A stretch of 64,000 bases of DNA, taken from Lithospermum erythrorhizon. Taxonomy: Eukaryota; Streptophyta; Magnoliopsida; Boraginales; Boraginaceae. Shown here in pieces: positions 14,061 to 27,020 of the stretch (position 1 is the stretch's first letter; each line of letters begins with the position of its first letter). The notes under the pieces were generated by a model. That model searched no databases, was not told the DNA's origin, and saw only the letters and a program-made list of their open reading frames with translations. The position numbers and the translations under genes are program-made. The stretch is taken from positions 248,001 through 312,000 of the forward strand of contig JADFUC010000646.1 of the NCBI GenBank assembly GCA_019722365.1. The letters are read 5' to 3'.

Positions 14061-17000
14061 CTGCAATCAAATGTCTGATCAGTACATAAACATGAAGAAG
14101 TAATAAATAGATTGGGAACTTCAAGGCAAGAAAATGACTTGTAATTTGGTCTAAGCCATTAAAAGAGTTTCTTTCAGTATAAATCATGTGAAAAAAACAG
14201 GAAAGGTAAAATTCTACTTGTCCATAGTGTTAGAGAAATATGTACTTTTAGACAAAAAAATTCAGGAAACTCATGTGAACAACTGCTTCAATTTCAAAGA
14301 ATTTGCTGTCAAGGAGTAAAAACTCACAGACCTTTGCCAAAAGTTTAGGATTGTGAAGTGGAACTCAAGCAGACCAGTAAAATATATAGGACTCATTTTC
14401 AAAATCTCAAATTTGTTCTCTTCATAAAACTTCACCAAAAATTTATGATGCACTGAAACAATATAAGAGCAAGAAAAAATATTAATTGTGACTACATAGA
14501 GAAACATCCCCCCCCAAGTCCTCCCCACAAAGGGAAAAACATACAAACACTAAAATAATGTTGTATTATCAACCCCAGAAGACAAAAATGTTTTGGAGCA
14601 CCCATTTGAACAATTAATGTACACAACACACTGATGTGGGAACTAAGAAACAAGGAAATTACAAGAATTCGAGGGAACCAAACAATGCTGGACTTTTATC
14701 TGCAATTCATTGTGTCCCTGAATGTCTCATTGAGCAATTGTCAAGAATATGGGAGTGTATGTGTAATGTATCCCAATATATGTGACACTAAATATACAAG
14801 GTTCAAATTGTGGACAAGGACATAAAGGTAGTCAAGCCTTGTTTTTTCCACCAAGAAAAAGGAACTGTTTCATCAAATACAAAACGTTTGAGGTGGCACT
14901 AAAGACTTAAATAACGAATCAAACATTTTATATCATTCATATAATCATATGTATGCCTGTGAGTATAATATGTTTTGCAAAAGGACGGTGTCATATCATC
15001 ATACACATACATACTTAGATATGGTCCAGAATGGGGTGCAACAATCAATGGTGCTTGGCTGCTTGCTCCTCTAATAAAATTGTCCATTTTTTATTTTCAA
15101 TTTTCAAAGTGAACATTCTATAAAACTTTAATTAACATGCATAAATTTAAATTGAATTAAAACTATTATATTTAGTACTTAAAAACATTAAAATGAATAG
15201 CATTTAATATTTTTTCATCAAGTATTGTTTAATATATATGAAAATATTTGAATTCAAAATTGAAAATGGAACAATTTTTTATAGAAATGAGTTGAGTAAT
15301 GATTTTTCAATGTTGCTAAATTTGGTTTGAAGAGATTTGATGGGTTGACTAAATTTTTATATTTTCAGATTGCAACATCTTCACAGGTGGTGTTTCGTTG
15401 ACTTTTTACTTCAAATTTACTCAATGAAGCTCGTAAGTCCTAAGCCTTAATTGCATTAGTAGTAACGCATCTTTTGTTGAATGTACAATCCTATGGACAT
15501 AACATGCAGAAGTACGTAGATCACAACTTTTTCAACATAAATATAGATATGCACGGACTAATCTAGATTCTAGATAATGCTCAATTTTCATAATTAAAAC
15601 TCGTTGCTTCTAAACGTCGATATAAAAACCTTTATATTTCAGTCTAAAAAATAATAAAAGACACAGTTAAGCTTAACATTTTCAATTTTTAAAATTATTA
15701 AAACTATTATCCTTTTAAATTTTGTTTTCCTACCTTAACCTCAAATGTATCCCCACTTGACCTCTTATATCATCTTACTATTCCCAATCCATTTTGAGAT
15801 ACTCCTTTTATTGAGTCTGGAAATATTATTGATATTAGGATTAGGTTTATTATTAGGCTGAATCCAATTATATTCATTTTAGTTTATTTGCCTATAAATA
15901 GAGGCACCTTATTTGTAATAACCACCACAATTATTTATTAATATATTTCTTCTTTTATATTTTAACATGGTATAGGAGCGGCCGAGCACTGCTCGATTAG
16001 CAGCGCGTATAAATTCCGTTCTGCTTGTTAGTGGGTTTTTCTTATGTGATCTTCATGCATTTGAATTTAAATCAAAAAAATTTCGTCCAAAATTAAGCCG
16101 GAGTATTTTTTTTTTTGTGTTTGTTTTCGTCGGAGAAACATAAGATTTTTATCTAATTGTTGTTTTTTTTCTCATTCACTTCGTTGTTATTTTTTTGTTC
16201 AAATCATCGTTGTTTTTGAAATCCGTTTCTAGAAAAAGTTCTTCAGGAAGTTGTTTTTCATTAATTTTATCAAAAGTTGGTCCACTTCTGCTTTCATTAT
16301 TAGAACCTAAACAATTAGACAATTTTCCACCAGCTGTCCAATTGTCAATATGGAAGATTTTCACGTTTCTTTAAATTGAGTTGATGAAAAATATTTGTTT
16401 TACACCACTTATTTTTTATTTTTTGTGATGCCTGGCTTATCACTTTTATATATATATTGTTAGTGCTTCGATTGTTTTGTATGTATTTAGACTTTGTTTT
16501 ATATGGTTGATTTGTGCAAATTTTTATTTTGGTGTAGGTCATGATCATTTTAGAAAAGCTATAGGCCATAAACATGAACCTATTTTATTCATTAAGGGGT
16601 CATAATTATTGCTTCTTTTCTGGCCTGCGCTGTAAATGTTTGATCTAATTGCCTTTGTATTGATTTTTGACATGTAGTTGGGTAATTTTTTGAGGAACAT
16701 AATTATTGAGCCTTAACTACCGATTCACGTCTCTTCATTTTGTGTTATTTGGAATGGCTTTTATTTGAAAGGTTATAAATCAAAAGTATAATTTATTTTA
16801 TTTATTATCAAAGTATAATTTATAAATTTAAGTAAAATAAATTAATTATTTATTTATTATCTCAATTTAAATATTTGAAAGCATAATCTTTATGCGCGTT
16901 ACGCATCATTTCTTAGTAATACTTAGAAATATATGTTGGTTATAGTAACTATAATAATATATACATATATTTTTTTTAATTTATCTATATAATCAATTAA

Positions 17001-17576
17001 TCAATATATATATAGTAGATATGTTTGATATGAAAATTATATTAGGAAATATTTTATATTTTAGTAAATATATATTAGTAGTGATTTCCAAGATATAAAA
17101 TATTAAAATAAATTATTTAATTTTTACATAACATACCAAACAAAGTAATGAATTGTTAGCTTGATTAGATTTTACATGTCTTAGATTTTTTATAAGCATT
17201 TATTAAATTCAGCTTTTAAATTTTATTGCTATAACAACCGAAGACTCAAAAATGAATTTCTGACAAATATTAGGCATCATAATTATTACCACGTGCAACG
17301 CAAGTACTTAACTACTACTTTGATATTAATCCAAGATCCTCCATTAATAAAAAATAAGTCATCATCCAAAATCAGTCAAGTTACTACGGAGTAGCATTCA
17401 ACTGTAAAGATTAGGTCCAATTTCATTAGCAATCAGGAATACCAAGGTAAATTTCTTTAAGCATTACTTAAATATTCCAAGTTATGACAATTTCATTGTC
17501 AAGAAAACATAAACTAACTTCTAGCTAATCATTCGGGGCCTAACCAGGTCATTATAAAGCAAATGGATGTTCATTG
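14061..17576. other. Intergenic region upstream of CNGC15-like gene
   Basis: The proximal part should hold the CNGC15-like 5' UTR intron and promoter; I could not place the transcription start. Short open frames here match nothing I know. A copia-type LTR and primer-binding-site remnant sits at 15812-15979. The following kilobase is T-rich and may be decayed retrotransposon leader. Nothing else is supported. Confidence 0.5.
15812..15979 (+). mobile_element. Remnant copia-type LTR plus primer-binding site
   Basis: A 156-bp segment starts TGAGTCTGG and ends TTTTAACA, giving TG...CA termini. It has an internal TATA-like CCTATAAATAGAGGC near 15890-15905. It is followed at once by TGGTATAGGAGC, which differs at two positions from TGGTATCAGAGC, the initiator-tRNA-Met primer site usual in Ty1/copia elements. 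This is the layout of a 5' LTR and its PBS. No gag-pol frame follows, so only the end survives. The left border is less certain than the right. Confidence 0.6.
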
Positions 17577-20500
17577 TCATCCCACAAAATCATGAATCAT
17601 CTGACCTCCAAAATGCTGCAACTCTTGTTGCTGCACCGCTTCAACGCTCTGCCTAAGGCCTAATGTCAGTGTAACAGCACCAAGTCCTTCCATGCCTATT
17701 CCTGTTCGATGATAAGGCGAAAATCCAATGACTGATCCATTTATTGTCGTAGCAGGAGTTCGATAGTCAGGGCAAGGGCGCTTTCCCAGATTCCATAAGT
17801 CATCATTCGTCCTGTTTCCAGCACCGGTAGAGACAGTGACTCCAGGGCAATCTATTTGACTATCCATGTCTTGCTCGTCAACTGGGCGTGTAACATCATC
17901 TGTTTTACCAGCATTCGTATCTGAAGATTCGCCCAGTCCTTTCCCCTCCAGCATATGTATCTCTTCAATCATAGGCTTCCACACACGAACTCGAGCATTT
18001 ATGAACCAATTTGACACCTAATATTCAAAAGAAAAAATTTAACCTTTATAAGGTAATACAAAGCTATATCAAGAAATGTAACTAAGTTTATCTATCTTGT
18101 CTAAGAACAATCGATATAGTAGAAAATGTGGAACAAAAAACTAAAATTTATTAAGCTTAGCTTTGTAAAGCAACTCTTTAGATCACCTACAACTAATTTG
18201 GGAAGAACATATATATTCCATACATCCCACGAAGGTTGTCTAGTTTTGACTTTAAATATTTAAGGGAGAACAATTTAATACAGGTTAAACTTGTTCCTAA
18301 AATGCATGTAATAATTGGTCAAATAAAACATGTAACGAAAAATGAAAGAGTGAAAGTAGGCGGTCTTCTTGGGAAGGAGGGAATACTATATTTGATGAGA
18401 ATTTGGTGCCATATAAATGTCACTATAGCATCAATATTCAATAGTGATACTGAACCTTGATCGATCCAAGTTCTTATGCATCTCATTGTTATTTTGTTCC
18501 AACTATCACAATGGAGTGCCTTACCTGATTTCTCGTTAAACTGGTTTGATTGGCCAGCATATGCTTCTCTGTATCAGTAGGATATCTGTACCATAAAATG
18601 GGCATCAATTAATAAATTGTCATACAGGAATTAGGAGAGCGTAAGGGGTGTGAAACTCACGGGTGAAGGAAATGGTCAAAGAGCCAAGCCCTGAGAACGG
18701 CTACTGCACGTTCTGGCAGGCCTCTTTGAGGCCTCCAAACTTGTGATTGGGACTCAAACATGGGCGCACTGCCTCCAGATACCACCTGTTTCGACATCCC
18801 TGGGTCGATGAATTTCAACTTAGACATGCTTGCAGGGGATGAAGAATCCTCCCCAATCGTGTTCCTAAGATTTCTGATCTGGTCTGAGATAGTATTCTTC
18901 AGAGCCTTGAAATGCTTGGAGATTTTATCAAGAACAAGCGAAAAGTATGGTGCTGCTGATCTAAGACCTGCTATAGATTCGAAGGACGAAACAACTAGTT
19001 GCATTTGCTGATGAAACATCTTGCACCTTCTGCCAACCTTTCATATTCACAGCACAAATTAAGAAACTCACAATTTGGACACTAAAGAGTAAAGAATATT
19101 TCAATTTCTCATAAATGAAACACTTCACATGAAATCATTAAAAAATCTATAAATTAATCCATTTATATTGAAGATGATGAAGTTGTTTTTATAGCATCAT
19201 AAATATTAACTTGAATAAATAAAAATATACTCAATTAAAGTAAAACAAAAGTGACTTACTATCTCCATTTCAACTAATTTGAAAGGTTTGACTTATAACT
19301 ACTCAACTTTGACCATAAATTAATCTCTTTTAAATAATTTGTATATAAAATCTAATAATTTAACATACAAGTATGTAATTTGTAGTATCTAATTATATAC
19401 CTATTTTAAAATAAACTCTAAAATAGTTTACTGATATTTTGTTTGAAGAGTAGAGTAACTAATTATTGACAAAAAATCTTAAATTGAAATGAATGGAGGG
19501 AGTGACATATTGGGAATGTTAGCCAAACATATAGTGATTTGAAATAGTAGACTATTTTGATAAATAAATACTAACATGCAAGTATGTAAATGTGAAATAA
19601 ATATATATATATAGTTGATTAATATTTTGTTTTAAAGAGTGGGTTAACTAATTGTTGATAAAAAAACCTTACATTTAAATTGAAATGGATGGAGGGAGTA
19701 ACACCTATAGAACGTGATTTGAAATAGTAAATTATTTTTTATCAATAAATATTCATTGTTTCATAATTTGTCCTCGAATGTTTGGTTTTCTCAACTTCCA
19801 TGGTGAATTTGGTGTATGTAACTAAAGGTGAAACAATGAATATTTAAACTGGTTGTACCAAATGAAGGATGATGAAACAAATAGAAGAATGAATATGACA
19901 ACTATTTTATAATGCAAAGTAGAAATTCTTGAATCTAAAATAAATGAATATATTGGATAAATTGGGAAAAAGAAGCATAGGTAATGTAATTAGTCATTTC
20001 GATTTATTCAATTATATCTAAGAGCTAAAAATATAAAGTTATTGACTCCCTTTGTGCAAGTTTTATTTTCTACGAAGGGCTTCATTTGGGCAAACTTTAA
20101 GAATTGGTTTATATTTGTTGTTTGTTCAATTTTAGCTTTCATTGAATAATGAGGAGTATTAATCTTGTGGACCACAAAATTTACATACTCTTGCATTATT
20201 ACTTACATCATAAGTAATGAGAACATTAGTGCATACCGGCATAGTTATAACACAATTAGTTACGAATGGAATGAAAACCATATACTGCCATCATTTAAAT
20301 CTAATTGGAAAGTTTGCATATAACTAAAAATATTCATATTTGATTTAGATTAATCTAATTATAATATGTTGGTATTGAGTTGTGTTTATATAAACACAAG
20401 GTATGTAGTGTGTATAATCTAATTATATTTATATTTTTATATAAAAGAAAGTCAAACGAATGAATTATACTAACCTCATATTGCAAATATAAGAGCTTTG

Positions 20501-21755
20501 CCTTCTTATCGTTAGAACTAAAAGATGTTGAGGACGAGCCAGCAGAATCACCACCTGAAGCTCTTACCAAAGGCTCAAAAGAAAACCCATCATTGAGTGC
20601 TAATTTACCCGATGCTTGACAAGCTCGAACGGCATCTGGAGAAGCAACATTGCAGAAGTTCTCCAATAGTTGTTCAGCCGGCCTTAGGAACTTTGAACTC
20701 GAGAGTATAGTTGCATAACCAGTAAATGGACCCAGCGGGCCAACTGCCCGATGATTGAAGGAGGATGCCTCTACTACCATATCATGACTAGAATTTGAGG
20801 GAACCGAAAGTTTCGAGTTTGAACCAAATGTATTATTACCATCCTTAGTACGAGCTGATGCAGGTAGATTGTCGAAACAATCACCAATAACCGGATCAGC
20901 CCGCTTCATGGATGGTGGAACTGATAGTGACAAAGATAAGCCCTGAGAGCTACAACGTAGACCTCTCAGGCCTCCACTATCTGAAATCTTACTATCCACG
21001 CGGTTATTATTAGACCGATCCATCCATTGATTGGAACTAGACCGAGGGGGTACTGGTTCATATCTACCCTCAGACCACCCGGTCTCCTTCACACTTTGCT
21101 GAGCAGAAAACTTCATCTTTGAATCCTTATTTCCACGAGTAGCCGAACTCACAACATCTTGAAGGGTGTTTTGGTACAAGGAAGGAGAACTATAATTATT
21201 AACATCTTCACCATAACAACCTGGCCTTAGATCAAGACTAGATAAAGAATTGTTAGCGAGTATGTTCCTACCACCTGCCAATCCTACCCCAACAATTGAT
21301 TGCTCGGAATTTTTACCGATTCCACCCGATTCACTTGCATAATCAGCAACACTCCAGTTACAAATTTGAGGTGAAGCAATTCCTTCCCAATTATCGCTAT
21401 TATGAATATCCCTACTCTCTTTAGCCGAAGAGTTATAAGAAGATGCCAAAGTGTTTGACAAATTGGCTACATATCCATCTCCCAGGGGTATCCTCTTACT
21501 TATGTCCATTTCGGTTGATTCTCTATTAGGTTCCAACACTGGAGGAGTAAACAAAGAGGGATCATACGATATATTTCCATATCGACAACCCCGAATCTGC
21601 ATAAAATCTGTTGTATTAACCCCTTGATTAGTAGATAATTGCTCCAAATAATCAGTGGTACCATAATCTTCCATATGATTGTGGTGTCTTAGCTTGTGCC
21701 GCCGGCTTTCTTGCGCTACATGTGATTCCGGCCTAAAGTTGCTCATCATATCCAT
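17577..21755 (-). CDS. BEL1-like TALE homeodomain transcription factor
   Basis: Four coding exons on the minus strand: 21755-20475, 19037-18661, 18585-18525 and 18017-17577. They sum to 2160 nt and 719 aa in frame. All diagnostic BELL parts are present: a ZIBEL-type LSLSLS at about 273, the SKY region with [16 protein letters not shown] at about 342, a BELL domain across the exon 1/2 junction (LLYLQYEV then [15 protein letters not shown]), and a homeodomain from about 528 ([16 protein letters not shown]) with the TALE tripeptide loop HPYPTD and recognition helix [15 protein letters not shown]-terminal VTLTLGL closes the pattern. BELL proteins act in the nucleus as heterodimers with KNOX proteins in meristem and organ development. 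I cannot place the subgroup; EIHMLE recalls PNY-like members. The start at [15 protein letters not shown] is preferred over an ATG 24 nt upstream, because CTAATTCAG just before it looks like a 5' UTR splice acceptor. Confidence 0.93.
19257..19505. repeat. Stowaway-like MITE in intron 1 of the BEL1-like gene
   Basis: The left end TACTATCTCCATTTCAA pairs with the right end, which reads TCACTCCCTCCATTCATTT on the minus strand. The ends are about 249 bp apart. The element lies wholly inside intron 1 (19038-20474). Confidence 0.55.
19575..19701. repeat. Partial second copy of the intronic MITE
   Basis: This stretch repeats the right-hand 120 bp of the 19257-19505 element, sharing AATATTTTGTTT, GTTAACTAATT and a GGATGGAGGGAGTAAC terminus. 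No matching left end was found, so it is a truncated copy. Confidence 0.5.
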
Positions 21756-22760
21756 ACAAAATCTCCTCTGAATTAGCAATGAATAAAAAGAAACCCCCTT
21801 TAAGATTTAGGAATTACAAGTATATCATCTGATTCAAACAATTCAATTATCCTGCATGGAATACCAAAAAACCCATGAATTACATTAACACAATGATATA
21901 GTCCAAAGCCTAATAATAAGTAGTACAACATGTGAGTTTTTCTTCTTTCAAGAAAGCACTAAAGAAGTAAGAAAAAACAAGACGAAGAAGAAGCAAAAAC
22001 ATCAACTTACATCCGAAAACATGTAGTTTGAGAAGACATATGATAGAAACCAAAACCAAGAACAGAAAAAAGTTGAAACAATAAATGAGAGAACAGTGTG
22101 TGCATGTGAGCTAGGTAGAATTAACTGAAGCACAAAAAATCTACAGCAAAAAAACAAACAGTCCTTTAAGGAAAAAAAAATACCATTTGAACAATTACTA
22201 GGGAAACTCATTTGAAATTCTTACATGAAAACAGGAAAGAAACAGATTTTGCTCAAAATTCAACAATATGTTCAGTTTTTACTACCTTAACTTTTATATA
22301 CCTTAAACTTAGCCATCTGAGTAAAAAGAAAGAAACATTACCTCTGCAGTCATAAAAACATCTTACAAGAAAACCCTAAATATTATTTCAGGTGAAAAAA
22401 GAGAGGCAACCCTTTATAAATCCATCTTTAACCTAAAGAAAACATATTAAAATAGGACAAAAATAAAATGGATTATTTGAAAAGTATTATAGAATAGCTG
22501 AAGCTATCTGGACAAAAGGGTAAGTAGGAAACTGTGTTTACCAGTGAAAGAAGAATATGTGACGTCAGGTAGAGCTTGATAGAGAGATTGAGTAAAGGGG
22601 TTGATGGTCGAGAGATATACCGGAGATAATTTAGAGAGAGAAAGTGGGGTAAAAAAGAGTGGGAAATGAAGCTAGATGGAGAGAGAGAAGACATGACACT
22701 AATAGGGAACAATCATTGTGAAGTGTGATAATTGGAGTTTGAATAATTTTGGCAATAGTA
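21756..22760 (-). other. 5' leader and promoter region of BEL1-like gene
   Basis: The sequence next to the start codon (21756-21767) is 5' UTR, preceded by a probable splice acceptor CTAATTCAG. Further upstream, the minus strand is rich in CT repeats (about 22600-22700), as in many plant leaders, and TTTATAAAGGG near 22415 is a TATA-like candidate. The transcription start and upstream donor could not be fixed from sequence alone. Confidence 0.4.
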
Positions 22761-22938
22761 GACTTTTACTTTATTTCATTTTTAATTAAAAAAAAATGCC
22801 TATATCCTAAATTCTAAGATATATTTGCTTAAAATAATTTTTTTTTTCATTTTGTTCAAATATGAGTGTAGATAGTAAAAATTTATTAAATAATAATTTA
22901 AAATAATTAAGACGAGAAGAATTAAATTAATTAGAACT

Positions 22939-25230
22939 TGAAAATTCGGGGTTTAAAATGGGCTAGGAAATTATGGGGATCGAAATAAAAAGAAATTTCC
23001 AGGTCAGGGATTAATATAAAAATAAATTTATTATAAAATTCAAAACTTCTTGTCAAAATAGGCGCTTTATTTTGTTTCATGGAGAACAAAAGAAATCTAA
23101 ATATCTGACAGTTGAATCTTGCGCCGAAATTCGGCGGTTAAGATTGTGATTCACCTAAAATCAACTCAGCAATCGAGCTTAGTATTAAAGACCCAAAAGC
23201 TTTATAAATACATTATTTCGAAAATAATGCAAGCATTCTGGGTCGGGAAAATACGCAACGTCGAGGAAAATCTGTTGAGGATGATCATACCGAAATTCGG
23301 CTAAGTTAAAATGCTTTTTATCTTCTGAAGCGGAACACGCGTAATGGTTTGGAAACACCTCAGTGCCAAAATAGGAGCCCTAAAAAATTAAAAAATTGTG
23401 CATAAGCATAATAATTCTTAGTCAAAGCCAATCGATGAGAATCGGCGCGGATCTCGAGAAGCAAGCTTGAATGATAGGAATAAAGCTAAAAGCACCCTAA
23501 GTATTCATAAATCTTTTATGAACACCGGGAAAAATCTCGGGGTTTAATTAAATTCAGTTAGGATATAAAAATAAATTTGAGCGTTAGGTCCACATAACTA
23601 AGTCTAGAAGCGAGGGAAAAACACGGACTGCTTCAGGCCACTTTATAGTCGATCGATTAATAAATTGATAAGGTTGGGATGCTTTCGGCACTTACATAGC
23701 GATCGTCAGCCCCAAGCAAACAAATTGCTAAGGCGCGTTGTAATAAAGCGAAGTAAATGCGTTGTTTTAGAATAAACTTTAACCTTTATCGCTCCCATGT
23801 GGCTTAAGAGCTCGGAGTTACATCCCCGAATCAAGTCATTTAAAGACAAGTAGTCTGCCAGCTAATGCAAAGGCAATGGCATTTCTTAAGTCTACATAAG
23901 CGATGGCATAGCTACTCGGTCAGCGCGAGGGGGAGCGTCCACTTAAGTTACACCACAAAAGTGAGGCTTCGCTCTGACATACAATTCTGGCCGGTCCGTC
24001 GGGTCTAATATAGACCCGGATGCTCCGGAGTCAGTACCGAGATCGAGTCATCGGCCCGACACGGGAGATACGGTTGCCGAGGCTGGGCTCGAGCCATGTA
24101 TCGAGTCCGGGACCGTATCTCGAGTCCATCGAGGCCAGGACAAAGTATCGACTCGTAGAGCTCTTTATCGAATCAATTGAATCGAGTCGAATCAAGGGAG
24201 CAGGCAATTTGAATCCCAGCGATCTGCATTACCCGGCTAATATAGAACCTTATCGGCACAAGCATCTACTTAAAATAGTTGCCAGCAAGCGGCTTGGGAC
24301 TACATGGTTTAGGCAGTTGATCCTCTTACGTTTGATAAGACACGGCCTGCTTGATTAATTTTTTCTACGGTGGATTTTATTTTGTCTACGACTAAATAAA
24401 TAATAAAAATTCTTAACTTAATTCTGATGCGTGGCGCGTCTGGTAGGATATCAGCCTACCAAATCGGCTGTAGACAAGCAGAGATGTTTCAGAGGTATAG
24501 CTGACTCTACTCCGTGCCAAATGAAATTAACTAGGGAGAAAAGAGTCGCTTGTGAGACAAGCCCAGATTCATCTGCGGACCGGTCGGATGTCACCATGGA
24601 GGCCTGCCGAAGTCTCTTTTGTTGGCATATTCTCGAGAATTCTAGAGCGAGGAACAAGTCGTGACAAGAGAAGCGGCCAGGCGCGTAGTGCGGTGAGGAA
24701 CCATACCGATAAATATCACGAGGACTTCGGCGGAACAAGGCGTCGGAGACTCGAGCAACTAAGGTGATGCGCCTAGTACACCTCTTGGGGATCTCAATCA
24801 GGAGTCTAGTTAAATGCATGACTCTGTAAGCGTTCTAGCTTGTGACGATGATGAGTGGCATTGGCTCCGCGGAAGAAGCGGATAAGACTTGACTTTGTAT
24901 GAGGTAGAACTTTTGGGCGTGGGGGTATGAGATTTATCGGGCAATGACCCTTTCATATCACGAACGAATAATTTTGGACCGTTCGGTCAGGTCGAAGATC
25001 CAAATATCGTTTTAAAGTTAAATTTCATTTGATTCGGCTTAGAGATCGGTATGAAACACGATTTTTTAATACGAAATATGTAGAGCCAGAATCGGGGCTT
25101 TTCCGGAGTTAGGATTCGCGTAATACAGTTGTAGCGATATTTGGGGTTTGTAGCAATGTTGTGGCGTACGGAAAGGACAATTTGTAGCAAAAAATATGTA
25201 TATGATTCAGAGGGTAATTTGTAGGGAGTA
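22939..25230 (+). mobile_element. Decayed LTR-retrotransposon fragment, probably Ty3/gypsy-type
   Basis: A block visibly richer in G and C than its AT-rich surroundings, with sharp edges at about 22.93 and 25.23 kb and no continuous reading frame. TGGCGCGTCTGG at 24432 resembles the TGGCGCCGTCTG primer-site region of many plant gypsy elements. That would make about 22939-24430 a long LTR and 24432 onward the start of the internal region. Chance open frames on both strands (24020-24358, 24431-24819) resemble no gag or pol domain. Borders are approximate and the family assignment is an inference. Confidence 0.45.
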
Positions 25231-25510
25231 ATGTTTTAGTAATCCTAATGGAAGCACGTTTTATCCATTTTTTACTATTTAGCTACCTTCAATTCAATGT
25301 AATTACGGAGTAATATCTTCGTTTTTCGTGTCAATTGGTTATTAGCAATATATATTAAGAAAAATTATAAAAAAATAATGTTACAAATATATTTTTAAAG
25401 ACAAACTAAGGACCTAAAACTCATATCATATCTATTAGATTAATGTACATTATAAAAGTTAATTTACCGTCAAAATTTAAAAAAAATGAAAATCGTCGAA
25501 ACAAGTATAA

Positions 25511-25760
25511 TACTCCTTTCGTATCAATATAAGTAATTATTTAAGATTGAAGTCTTGTATTGAAATAGTTAATTATTTACTTTATTAATGCAATCTTTTG
25601 CATTGGAATTTAAAAAATTCTCTAATATCATTATTTTGTATTATAATATTCTTATTTTTATTGGTTGATAATTTTCTCTCTTTTAAGAAATTAAAATCAA
25701 TGATTAACTTAATAAATACTTTTAAATTAAACGATTATTTATATTGATATGGAGGGAATA
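25511..25760. repeat. Stowaway-like MITE
   Basis: The left end TACTCCTTTCGTATCAATAT and the right end, read on the minus strand as TATTCCCTCCATATCAATAT, form inverted repeats that extend into AAGTAATTATTTAA / AAATAATCGTTTAA. About 250 bp, TA-flanked, non-coding. Confidence 0.65.
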
Positions 25761-27020
25761 TTAATTATATGTATATTGTTATTTTCGATTTCACTTACTT
25801 CTAATTCACTCGCCATTAGCACTAGAAAACTTGAGGAGTGTTTGCAGAAAATACCTTAAAAGAGTTTTTGCCTTCGTATTTGTAGGCCGTGAAAGAAGAT
25901 TTTTAACGTTGCGTTTCTTTGTTCCTTTGCTACCGTTAGATTTGATGGCGAATATTGGTCACTATCATGAATGTAAGTTTGATGCTTCAACCACACAAGG
26001 ATGAATCAAATTTAAACACCCAGTGATGAATCAGAAGGATAGGAGTTCAATATTATAACCTCAATCTATATGGGGTCGATCATCGGATTTAGGGGGGTAA
26101 TGAATACCTGTACAACAAAAATATTATGTACAATAAATTGAATTGGTTGCAGTCATATCACTTTTTATATGAGATATATGATTGAAATCTCTTGACATTT
26201 TATTTTGGCTTTTGAATATCACATGTTCTGATTACGGATTAAGCACAGGTCGATGTAGTCGTTAAAGTAAGAAGTTGAATTCTGTTAGAGATTATTATTG
26301 AAGTGCTTAAATGACATTTTATAATTTTTAAAGGCATTTAGTTATTTTTTAAAAGATTTATGGGGTCAAAGCTGCAAAAAGTATATATATATTATTATAT
26401 TTCGTAATTCTTATGTTATTGCATTATAAAGTTTTGCATTTGTAAATGCAGTTAATACAATATATCTGGGTGACATTATTTCGATTAATGAGTATCATGT
26501 ATTTAAAAATAAATAAATTCTATTAAAAAATATAATAAGACCGTAACCGAACCATGGTTAGGCATTCACATGTAAGGATAGAGATTTAGGTTTTAAACCT
26601 TTATCATTAAAATTCAAAAGAATATTAAAACCATGCACTTTGAATCCATTTCGATCAAAATGTTAGTGATATCTCACATGTACAGGTGGCGGGCAAGGGT
26701 ACATATAAGGGGCCAGGATTAAACATACTATATTTATAAGGGGACATATAAAAAAATTAGGAGGACGAATAACATAATTTTTAAAAAAAACTATAGATTT
26801 TGAAAAAATAATTAACAAAATTAAAATTTTCAAAAAATTAGGAGGGGCAGCTATACATACTCTAGTTCTACTTTTGCTGGAACCGCCGTATTAATATCAT
26901 AACATAACAATACTTTAAAAGAATCAAATGATATCATTTTTATATTTACTCGTTAGCACATTATATGAATTGTGATAATTTTTTCCTACGACATCGTATA
27001 TTTCTTGTTGTTGTCCTCTC

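Noticed and set aside
21756..21779. Upstream start MLIQRRFC for the BEL1-like protein
   Set aside because: It overlaps a likely splice acceptor CTAATTCAG, and [15 protein letters not shown] looks like a proper family N-terminus.
24451..24819. 122-aa minus-strand frame and overlapping plus-strand frames at 24020-24767
   Set aside because: They lie in the gypsy-like fragment, where few stop codons are expected from the lower AT content; no gag, pol or host-gene motif was seen.
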